Origin: an uncultured Ruminococcus sp.
GTDB lineage: Bacteria > Bacillota > Clostridia > Oscillospirales > Ruminococcaceae
Length of the DNA: 17,657 nucleotides
Assembly (NCBI GenBank): GCA_934463425.1
Contig: CAKSJP010000031.1
Span: 1-17,657 of the forward strand
Reading direction: 5' to 3'
Part shown: piece by piece, positions 7,559 to 13,123 of the stretch
How positions within the stretch are numbered: position 1 is the stretch's first letter
Layout: each line of letters begins with the position of its first letter
The notes under the pieces: generated by a model
Database searches by the model: none
Seen by the model: the letters and a program-made list of their open reading frames with translations, nothing else
What the model was told of the DNA's origin: nothing
Program-made: the position numbers and the translations under genes

Positions 7559-8695
7559 ATGGCAAGTTTATCACTTCGACATATTTATAAAAAATATCCG
7601 GGTAATGTAGTCGCTGTAAAGGATGTTAACCTGGAGATCAAGGATAAGGAATTTATCGTACTGGTAGGACCGTCTGGCTGCGGTAAGTCCACTACCCTGC
7701 GTATGATCGCTGGTCTGGAAGAAATTTCTGAAGGTGAGCTGTACATCGGCGACCGTCTGGTAAATGACATCGCACCGAAGGACAGAGATATCGCAATGGT
7801 ATTCCAGAACTATGCGCTGTATCCGCACATGACCGTATTCGACAATATGGCATTCGGTCTGAAGCTGCGTAAGGTACCGAAGGACGAGATCGCACGCAAG
7901 GTAGAAGAAGCTGCAAAGATCCTGGATCTGAGCCACCTGCTGGATCGTAAGCCGAAGGCTATGTCCGGTGGTCAGAGACAGCGTGTTGCACTGGGTCGTG
8001 CGATCGTTCGTAATCCGCAGGTATTCCTTCTCGACGAGCCGCTGTCCAACCTGGACGCAAAGCTCCGTGCACAGATGAGAACTGAGATCTCCAAGCTGCA
8101 CAAGAAGCTGGGTACTACATTTATCTATGTAACACATGACCAGACTGAAGCTATGACCATGGGCGACCGTATCGTAGTTATGAAGGATGGTATCATTCAG
8201 CAGATCGATACACCGCAGGCTCTGTACGAGCGTCCGGGCAACAAGTTCGTTGCAGGATTCCTGGGCTCTCCGCAGATGAACTTCATCGACGCTGTTCTGA
8301 AGAAGTCCGACAACTACTATGTAGAATTCGGCGCAGACGCAACCAAGACCAGCAAGGCTGTGAAGTATCAGGTTGAAGTACCGGCTGCAAAGGTAACTCC
8401 GGAACTGGCAAAGTATGTTGACAAGGAAGTGACTCTGGGTATCCGTCCGGAAGCTCTGCACGATGACGAAATGTTCCTGTCTAACGCTTCTACCGGTGTG
8501 GTTGATGCTGCTGTTGAAATCACGGAAATGATGGGTGCTGAGACTTATCTGTATTTGGTATGCGCTGGCGTACAGATGACTGCCCGCGTTGATCCGCGCT
8601 CTACCGCTCGTCCGCAGGATGAGATCAAGATCGCTCTGGATCCGAATAAGATTCACCTGTTCGACAAGGAAACTGAAGCAACCATCATTAACTGA
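7559..8695 (+). CDS. ugpC: Sugar ABC transporter ATP-binding protein (MsmX/UgpC family)
   Basis: Cytosolic ATPase that powers carbohydrate importers of the CUT1 type. The 378-residue protein has Walker [10 protein letters not shown] at 38-46, the Q-loop at VFQNY (81-85), the signature MSGGQ at 135-139, and Walker B VFLLDE at 155-160. A D-loop SNLD and an H-loop THDQTEAMT (near 193) follow. A C-terminal TOBE-type regulatory domain begins at about residue 240. The ATG at 7559 is chosen because AGGAGG (7543-7548) lies 10 nt upstream; an earlier in-frame ATG at 7511 has no good ribosome binding site. No permease or sugar-binding protein is adjacent. It has its own promoter and terminator, and its codon use (CTG, CGT, AAG, GGT) suggests high expression. 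It is probably a shared ATPase serving several importers, like MsmX of Bacillus subtilis. Confidence 0.95.
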   Translation: MASLSLRHIYKKYPGNVVAVKDVNLEIKDKEFIVLVGPSGCGKSTTLRMIAGLEEISEGELYIGDRLVNDIAPKDRDIAMVFQNYALYPHMTVFDNMAFGLKLRKVPKDEIARKVEEAAKILDLSHLLDRKPKAMSGGQRQRVALGRAIVRNPQVFLLDEPLSNLDAKLRAQMRTEISKLHKKLGTTFIYVTHDQTEAMTMGDRIVVMKDGIIQQIDTPQALYERPGNKFVAGFLGSPQMNFIDAVLKKSDNYYVEFGADATKTSKAVKYQVEVPAAKVTPELAKYVDKEVTLGIRPEALHDDEMFLSNASTGVVDAAVEITEMMGAETYLYLVCAGVQMTARVDPRSTARPQDEIKIALDPNKIHLFDKETEATIIN

Positions 8696-8726
8696 TCGGT
8701 GCTCTGATACAATTAAAACGAATCAG

Positions 8727-8760
8727 AAAGCCTGTACGTTGTTGACGTACAGGCTTTTTT
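8727..8760 (+). terminator. Intrinsic terminator of the ABC ATPase gene
   Basis: A perfect 13-bp stem, AAAGCCTGTACGT (8727-8739) with its complement at 8745-8757, has a 5-nt loop and ends in a run of six T residues (8755-8760). Confidence 0.95.
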
Positions 8761-8828
8761 GCGTGTAGAAGCTGGTGAAAATCATTTGTGGAAAAGCTGG
8801 CTTTAAGTCTGTTTCAAGTTTCTTGCTG

Positions 8829-8920
8829 TATAATAAGAACAGGATTGCAAAGATCCCCCAATTCCCCTAACTGGTTTCATCTGTTTTTGACCTGCAAAGC
8901 CCCTTTTGCAGGTCTTTTTT
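8829..8920 (+). ncRNA. Possible small RNA of about 80 nt
   Basis: A TATAAT box (8829-8834) lies about 80 bp before a strong intrinsic terminator (8889-8920). No ribosome binding site plus plausible ORF lies between them, and the previous gene already has its own terminator at 8760. No good -35 hexamer is found at 15-19 bp spacing, so the promoter is uncertain. The unit could be a small RNA or only read-through insulation before the convergent tRNA genes. Confidence 0.3.
8889..8920 (+). terminator. Intrinsic terminator with no assigned gene upstream
   Basis: GACCTGCAAA (8889-8898) pairs perfectly with TTTGCAGGTC (8905-8914) around a 6-nt loop, followed by six T residues. Confidence 0.85.
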
Positions 8921-8940
8921 ATAAAAATGCCAGAAAAAAC

Positions 8941-8970
8941 GAAAAAAACACTTCTTTTGAAGTGCTTTTT
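8941..8970. terminator. Bidirectional terminator after the tRNA-Ser pair
   Basis: CACTTC (8949-8954) and GAAGTG (8959-8964) flank a TTTT loop. A run of seven A residues precedes the stem and a run of T follows it, so both strands end in a U-tract after the hairpin. On the minus strand it begins a few bases after the CCA end of tRNA-Ser(GCT). Confidence 0.85.
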
Positions 8971-8973
8971 TCT

Positions 8974-9063
8974 TGGCGCGGAAGGAGGGATTTGAACCCT
9001 CGCGCCGGTTTCCCGACCTACTCCCTTAGCAGGGGAGCCCCTTCACCACTTGGGTACTTCCGC
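8974..9063 (-). tRNA. tRNA-Ser, anticodon GCT
   Basis: The cloverleaf can be drawn by hand on the minus strand. The acceptor stem is GCGGAAG/CTTCCGC with discriminator G, and the CCA is encoded. The D-stem is CCC/GGG. The anticodon stem CTCCC/GGGAG carries loop CTGCTAA, with anticodon GCT (9028-9030). A long variable arm with the GTCGG-gaaa-CCGGC hairpin is typical of a class II serine tRNA, and the T-arm is GAGGG/CCCTC with loop TTCAAAT. It reads AGC and AGT codons. It lies 57 bp after tRNA-Ser(TGA), from the same promoter. Confidence 0.97.
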
Positions 9064-9120
9064 ATTTTATCATCCAAAGGAGGAACAGCAGTAATATGTT
9101 CCGCTCCATGTAGTATTCGT

Positions 9121-9209
<89 letters not shown>

Positions 9210-9234
9210 AAAAGCTGCATCAAACAGCTTTATT

Positions 9235-9263
9235 ATTATACTATAAAATACGGATTTTGTCAA
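9235..9263 (-). promoter_or_regulatory. Consensus promoter of the tRNA-Ser pair
   Basis: On the minus strand, a perfect TTGACA (9258-9263) and a perfect TATAAT (9235-9240) are 17 bp apart, ending 25 bp before the 5' end of tRNA-Ser(TGA). The AT-rich stretch 9264-9400 between this promoter and the yjbQ promoter shows no gene. Confidence 0.95.
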
Positions 9264-9400
9264 GAGGAAACTGCAGAATTTCTTTGAAAAATCCAAAAAC
9301 TTTTCTTTCCAATAGGGAGTGAAAAAAATCCTAAAAAAAGAAATAGAAAGGTTGAAAAAACAGAAGAGAGCGTATGGCAAAGATGCGGAAAAGAAAGGAC

Positions 9401-9429
9401 TTGCAATTCCTGCACAGATACCTTATAAT
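9401..9429 (+). promoter_or_regulatory. Sigma-A promoter of the yjbQ-SIR2-dtd operon
   Basis: TTGCAA (9401-9406) and TATAAT (9424-9429) are 17 bp apart, 30 bp before the yjbQ start. Any start codon further upstream would be inside or before this promoter. Confidence 0.85.
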
Positions 9430-9459
9430 AAGAATAACACCAGAAAAGGAGCGAGTGCG

Positions 9460-9855
9460 ATGTTGTACGCATATACATTGGAGACACCGACAGAAGATTT
9501 CTGCCCCATTACCGCCCAGGTGCAGGGCGCTGTGGCAGAAAGCGGCATTGCAGACGGCATCTGCGTGGTGTATTGTCCCCACACCACTGCAGGGATCACC
9601 ATCAATGAAAACGCAGATCCGGATGTGGTGACCGATCTGCTGCTGGCATACCGAAAGGCGTTTCCGGATCGACCGGAGTTTCGGCATATGGAAGGCAATT
9701 CTTCTGCCCACGCCCGTGCTTCTGCCGTGGGCAGCAGTGTGACCATCCCGGTGCGAAACGGCAGACTGGTTTTGGGCACATGGCAGGGGGTATATTTCTG
9801 TGAATTTGACGGCCCGCGCCGCCGGACATTTTCTGTCAGTGTGATTGCCGGATAG
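9460..9855 (+). CDS. yjbQ: YjbQ/UPF0047 family protein
   Basis: The 131-residue protein belongs to the widespread YjbQ (UPF0047) family of small soluble trimeric proteins. Some members show weak thiamine phosphate synthase activity, but the true role is unsettled. The diagnostic motif CPHTTAGITINENADPDV is at residues 39-56, with His41. EGNSSAHARASAVGSS is at 78-93, with His84, and GTWQGVYFCEFDGPR is at 106-120. The ATG at 9460 has AGGAG 8 nt upstream and is the only start downstream of the promoter that keeps the full domain. It is the first gene of a three-gene operon with SIR2 and dtd. Confidence 0.93.
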   Translation: MLYAYTLETPTEDFCPITAQVQGAVAESGIADGICVVYCPHTTAGITINENADPDVVTDLLLAYRKAFPDRPEFRHMEGNSSAHARASAVGSSVTIPVRNGRLVLGTWQGVYFCEFDGPRRRTFSVSVIAG

Positions 9856-9869
9856 AAAGGAGCAGCCTT

Positions 9870-10610
9870 ATGGATACGGAGAAGATCGAACAATTGCAAA
9901 AATGGGTGGATGCCTCTGACCGGATTGTCTTTTTCGGCGGGGCAGGAGTTTCCACAGAAAGCGGCATTCCGGATTTTCGCAGTCAGGACGGACTGTATCA
10001 TCAGCAGTATGATGTGCCGCCGGAGACCATCCTCAGCCACACTTATTTCGAGCGGCATACAGAGGCGTTTTACCGCTTTTACCGGAACAAAATGATCTGT
10101 CTGACGGCAAAGCCCAACGGGGCACACCGGAAGCTGGCAGAACTGGAGCGAGCCGGAAAGCTGCTGGCGGTGGTGACTCAGAACATCGACGGACTGCACC
10201 AGATGGCAGGCAGCCAAAACGTGCTGGAACTGCATGGCAGCGTTCATCGGAATATCTGCCAGGTTTGCGGCGCGGTGTATGATGCAGAATGGATCATGCA
10301 GACCAGCGGTGTGCCGCATTGTGAAAAGTGCGGCGGCAGAGTCAAGCCCGATGTCGTCCTCTATGAGGAGTCGCTTCCGGAGGAGACACTGACCCGGTCG
10401 GTGCGCGCCATCGCCAACGCGGATCTGCTGCTGGTGGGCGGCACTTCGCTGACGGTCTATCCGGCGGCAGGACTGCTGCGGTATTTTCGCGGCGACCACC
10501 TGGTGCTGCTGAACCGGGACGCAACGCCGATGGACGAGCGGGCGGATCTGTGCATTCGCGAGCCTATCGGAAAGGTGCTGGAACAAATTCAAGTGAGGAA
10601 TCAAAAATGA
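9870..10610 (+). CDS. cobB: NAD-dependent protein deacylase, SIR2 family
   Basis: Removes acyl groups from lysine using NAD, giving nicotinamide and O-acyl-ADP-ribose. The 246-residue protein shows the NAD-binding GAGVSTESGIPDFRS motif at 24-38, QNIDGLH at 104-110, and catalytic His122 in LHGS. The zinc module has Cys130, Cys133, Cys151 and Cys154, and GTSLTVYPAAG is at 191-201. Every key residue of a working sirtuin is present. The residues Tyr and Arg that mark desuccinylases are not in their usual place (NKMICLTAKPN segment at about 73-83), so plain deacetylase activity is more likely. AAGGAG precedes the ATG; the gap after yjbQ is 14 nt, and the stop overlaps the dtd start as ATGA. Confidence 0.95.
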   Translation: MDTEKIEQLQKWVDASDRIVFFGGAGVSTESGIPDFRSQDGLYHQQYDVPPETILSHTYFERHTEAFYRFYRNKMICLTAKPNGAHRKLAELERAGKLLAVVTQNIDGLHQMAGSQNVLELHGSVHRNICQVCGAVYDAEWIMQTSGVPHCEKCGGRVKPDVVLYEESLPEETLTRSVRAIANADLLLVGGTSLTVYPAAGLLRYFRGDHLVLLNRDATPMDERADLCIREPIGKVLEQIQVRNQK

Positions 10611-11062
10611 GAATGTTAGTACAGCGTGTGAAGCACGCAAAAGTGACGGTGGACGAGCATGTGACCGGAAGAATCGGACAGGGCTACCTGGTTTTTCTGG
10701 GCGTTGCACCGGAGGATACCCAGGAGATCATGCAGAAGATGGTGGACAAGCTGCTGCGGCTGCGGATCTTTTCCGATGAAAATGACAAGATCAATCTGTC
10801 TCTGCAGGATGTGGGCGGCAGCCTGCTGCTGGTGTCCCAGTTTACCCTCTATGCGGACTGCCGTAAGGGAAATCGCCCCAGCTTTGTGCATGCCGCACCG
10901 CCGGGACAGGCAGAAGCACTCTATGAGGCGTGCAAGGCGTACTGCCGGGAACAGGTGACTGTGGTGGAGTCCGGCATCTTTGGCGCGGATATGCAGGTAG
11001 AATTGTGTAATGACGGGCCGTTTACGGTTATGTTGGATTCGGACGAGATCATCAAGAAGTGA
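10607..11062 (+). CDS. dtd: D-aminoacyl-tRNA deacylase
   Basis: Hydrolyses D-aminoacyl-tRNA and glycyl-tRNA(Ala), so that D-amino acids are kept out of proteins. The 151-residue protein has the SQFTLYADCRKGNRPSF signature (77-93) and the C-terminal NDGPFT motif (135-140), which holds the Gly-cisPro pair that selects chirality. The ATG at 10607 overlaps the SIR2 stop (ATGA) and has GAGGA 7 nt upstream. It is the last gene of the operon; no clear intrinsic terminator follows directly, and the next 200 bp contain a nested inverted repeat. Confidence 0.97.
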   Translation: MRMLVQRVKHAKVTVDEHVTGRIGQGYLVFLGVAPEDTQEIMQKMVDKLLRLRIFSDENDKINLSLQDVGGSLLLVSQFTLYADCRKGNRPSFVHAAPPGQAEALYEACKAYCREQVTVVESGIFGADMQVELCNDGPFTVMLDSDEIIKK

Positions 11063-11070
11063 TTTTCCGC

Positions 11071-11126
11071 TTTTCCACGGCTTTCCACATTGGCATATGT
11101 TGAAAAGTGGATAGTTTTGTGGAAAA
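11071..11126. repeat. Cluster of four DnaA-box-like nonamers in a nested inverted repeat
   Basis: Four sequences close to the DnaA box TTATCCACA lie within 56 bp just after dtd. They are TTTTCCACG (11071-11079), CTTTCCACA (11081-11089), the complement CTATCCACT (11106-11114) and the complement TTTTCCACA (11118-11126). Matches are 7, 7, 7 and 8 of 9. The first and last pair as an 8-bp inverted repeat, with the inner two nested at 7 of 8. It could be a DnaA-binding site, or simply an imperfect hairpin ending the dtd transcript. Confidence 0.4.
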
Positions 11127-11269
11127 CAGGATCGGGTCAAGGAAATATAAAGAGAGAGTTGTGCGGAATTGTATTGACTGAACAAGTGCTGTCCTGGTGA
11201 AATCTTAGGAATGGGCAAAATGCACAAAAACGATACTGGATATTTTACACGAAACCCTATGCTTTTCGG

Positions 11270-11298
11270 TTGACAAAAAGGGTCAGATGTGCTATAAT
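11270..11298 (+). promoter_or_regulatory. Consensus promoter of a non-coding unit
   Basis: A perfect TTGACA (11270-11275) and a perfect TATAAT (11293-11298) are 17 bp apart. The unit it drives ends at a strong terminator 157-200 bp further on, without a plausible ORF between. From 11127 to 11269 I see no gene. Confidence 0.9.
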
Positions 11299-11303
11299 CA
11301 TAA

Positions 11304-11498
11304 CAGAAGCAAGGCAGATGGTTCACAGAACGGAGATCTTGTTTGTGAATAGTGCTTCGACTGAAATACTGCGGCGATAGAATTGCGAATGCCGGCAGTG
11401 TTTCATTGCAATTTAAAATTTTGCAGTTATCTCTCTTTTTCTCATTGCTTTACTGAAACCGTGTTTTTCCCGTGTGGAAGAACACGGTTTCGTTTTTT
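11304..11498 (+). ncRNA. Candidate structured non-coding RNA, about 190 nt, possibly 6S-like
   Basis: A consensus promoter places the 5' end near 11304, and an intrinsic terminator ends the RNA near 11498. The next gene has a separate promoter after that terminator. No convincing ribosome binding site plus ORF lies inside. The RNA can fold into a rod. The 5' AAGCAA (11307-11312) pairs with TTGCTT (11445-11450), next to a CAG/CTG pairing. GGAGAT (11332-11337) pairs with ATCTCT (11429-11434). An apical hairpin TGAAATACTGC/GCAGTGTTTCA (11362-11372 with 11395-11405) has 11 bp including one wobble pair. A closed rod with internal bubbles and this length is reminiscent of 6S RNA, but I cannot confirm the family. 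Confidence 0.55.
11455..11498 (+). terminator. Intrinsic terminator of the non-coding RNA unit
   Basis: GAAACCGTGTT (11455-11465) pairs exactly with AACACGGTTTC (11481-11491). The helix continues inward by five more pairs to a CGTGT loop, giving about 16 bp, and G plus six T residues follow. Confidence 0.93.
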
Positions 11499-11523
11499 CT
11501 GCAGAGCGCTGCTTCAAAATTCC

Positions 11524-11552
11524 TTGACAGAACGCATAAAACAAGGTATAAT
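11524..11552 (+). promoter_or_regulatory. Consensus promoter of the SGNH-dockerin gene
   Basis: A perfect TTGACA (11524-11529) and a perfect TATAAT (11547-11552) are 17 bp apart. The leader of about 60 nt contains a 6-bp stem, TCCGGC (11571-11576) / GCCGGA (11594-11599), just before the ribosome binding site. Confidence 0.92.
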
Positions 11553-11620
11553 GAATCACAGAAGAGGAAATCCGGCAGCAAGGGGGAAACAGCGCCGGAA
11601 AAACAGAAAGGAATTGTACA

Positions 11621-12928
11621 ATGATGAACCAAAAGTTTTTCAAAAGAGGAATCGCAGCGGTATGCGCTGCAGTGACCGCTGCTTCCGGGACCGCGGTAAC
11701 TGCCTTCGCGGATGATGCCGCCGCAGTCGCAGCGCCGCCGGTAACTGTCGTTGCCATCGGTGATGACTGCCTGGCAGAGACAAACGGCACTTCTCCGGCA
11801 AACTATGTGGCAGCATATCTGGGCGGAACTGCTATCAACGATGCAAAGATCGGCACAACCTCGGGACAGCTGGTGAATGATCTGAGTCAGGATCAGAATT
11901 TGCAGAATGATGTGGCATCGGCAGATGTGGTGCTGGTATCGGTGGGTGTCAACGACCTGATCGAAGAGGTGCTGTATGAGAATACAGACCTGGTAGATCT
12001 GTCAACATGCAAAACGCTGAAAGACGTTGCAAACGGACTTTCTACTGATGCAACGAAGCTGGCGGCTGCCAACAAGAAGCTGGCATCAGAACTGCCGGCT
12101 CTGGTAGAGACCATTGCGGCAAACCTGGAAGTAGCTGTCAGCAGCATCCAATCATTGAACAGCAGTGCGGATATCGTGGTACAGACGGTCAATAATCCGC
12201 TGGGCGTGGATTATAATGATAAAAAGGGCATCCTGGAAGGCGTTTCCGACAACCGCCGCGCAGTGATCGCCTATCTCTATAACTATTTGGATGTGGCGCT
12301 CGCCGGCGGCGAGATCACTAATATACTGCTGGAACCCATGACCATCGCACCGGAGAACAGCCTGAATCAGCAGATTCAGAATATCCCGGGCGTGTCTGTA
12401 GCGGACTTTTATGTGCCTTATGTGGGCGCACGGGGCGAAAAGGCAATTGGTTTTACCCTCAGCAACATCTTTGACCTGAACATGACCTTTACTCCGGTGG
12501 GACAGGTGCTTCTGGCGGCGGCAGCCATTCAGTCTACGGATAAGCTCGCATGCGGCAACGGCGGCGTTATTGCAACGGCGTATGCTTCGACCGGCAAGGT
12601 GGCGTCTCTCAAGTCGCTTCGGGCATCCGCGGATGCGATCATTACCGAAGCTACCAAAAAAACAGCTGTTACCTATACCATGGGCGATGCAGATGCAAAC
12701 GGCAGCATCACTGCCACAGACGTTTCTCTGCTGCTGACCTGTGCGGCACAGCTGGGCGCAGGCATGGGCAGCTCTCTGAATCCGCTGCAGCGCAAGGCGA
12801 TGGATGCAGACGGCAGCGGCGTACTAAACGCCAGAGATGCAGCAGTCTGGCTCAGCTATGCGGCACAGTCCGGTGCGGGACTCGACGTGGATCTGGCAGA
12901 ATTTCTGAAACAGTATCAGAATGCATAA
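11621..12928 (+). CDS. Secreted SGNH-like protein with C-terminal type I dockerin
   Basis: The 435-residue protein has a signal peptide (KFFKRGIAAVCAAVTAASGTA, cleavage after AFA at about residue 30). An SGNH-hydrolase-like domain follows to about 310: strand VTVVAIGDD (41-49), NDAKIGTTSG (73-82), and VVLVSVGVNDL with Asn111, which matches the G-x-N-D block. The nucleophile block reads GDDCL instead of GDSL. The final block reads TFTPVGQ (289-295) where HPTPxGH is expected, so Ser and His are both replaced. A linker leads to a dockerin with two full calcium loops, D356-D367 (DADANGSITATD) and D395-D406 (DADGSGVLNARD). The dockerin predicts docking to a cohesin on a cellulosome scaffold. Ester hydrolysis is doubtful. 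AAAGGA lies 8 nt before the first of two adjacent ATGs. Confidence 0.88.
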   Translation: MMNQKFFKRGIAAVCAAVTAASGTAVTAFADDAAAVAAPPVTVVAIGDDCLAETNGTSPANYVAAYLGGTAINDAKIGTTSGQLVNDLSQDQNLQNDVASADVVLVSVGVNDLIEEVLYENTDLVDLSTCKTLKDVANGLSTDATKLAAANKKLASELPALVETIAANLEVAVSSIQSLNSSADIVVQTVNNPLGVDYNDKKGILEGVSDNRRAVIAYLYNYLDVALAGGEITNILLEPMTIAPENSLNQQIQNIPGVSVADFYVPYVGARGEKAIGFTLSNIFDLNMTFTPVGQVLLAAAAIQSTDKLACGNGGVIATAYASTGKVASLKSLRASADAIITEATKKTAVTYTMGDADANGSITATDVSLLLTCAAQLGAGMGSSLNPLQRKAMDADGSGVLNARDAAVWLSYAAQSGAGLDVDLAEFLKQYQNA

Positions 12929-13007
12929 ATAACGGTGCTTTTTTTGTGAAAGCCGCTTTTTCGGAATGTGAAGCCTTTGTGGCGCGCATTTTACCTCCTT
13001 TTCTATC

Positions 13008-13042
13008 GATTATCATATGATTATCACATAAAACCGTATAAT
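13008..13042 (+). promoter_or_regulatory. htrA promoter with tandem 11-bp direct repeats
   Basis: A TATAAT box (13037-13042) has no recognisable -35 hexamer. In its place are two abutting 11-bp direct repeats, GATTATCATAT (13008-13018) and GATTATCACAT (13019-13029), 10 of 11 identical. Direct repeats one helical turn apart over a missing -35 are typical of sites for OmpR-type response regulators. Confidence 0.6.
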
Positions 13043-13051
13043 AATAATTAC

Positions 13052-13098
13052 AGAAAGCGAAGAACACCAATCACCGCAGCGCTTTCTTGCATGCGGTG
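13052..13098 (+). promoter_or_regulatory. htrA 5' leader with interleaved stems near the ribosome binding site
   Basis: AGAAAGCG (13052-13059) is complementary to CGCTTTCT (13080-13087), and CACCGCA (13072-13078) is complementary to TGCGGTG (13092-13098). The two perfect stems interleave, so they form either a pseudoknot or mutually exclusive hairpins. CTTTCT can also pair with AGAAAG of the ribosome binding site (13107-13112). Control of translation is an inference. Confidence 0.45.
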
Positions 13099-13123
13099 CT
13101 TATGATAGAAAGGAAGAAGAATC

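Noticed and set aside
7571..8656. A 361-residue minus-strand ORF opposite the ABC ATPase gene
   Set aside because: It is antisense to a clearly assigned, strongly conserved gene and has no supporting signals.
9064..9120. Inverted repeat GGAACA/TGTTCC between the two tRNA genes as a regulatory element
   Set aside because: It is only 6 bp and is explained well enough as a processing hairpin in the tRNA precursor.
11383..11715. A 110-residue plus-strand ORF across the ncRNA terminator and the next promoter
   Set aside because: It runs through a strong terminator and a consensus promoter, and has no ribosome binding site.
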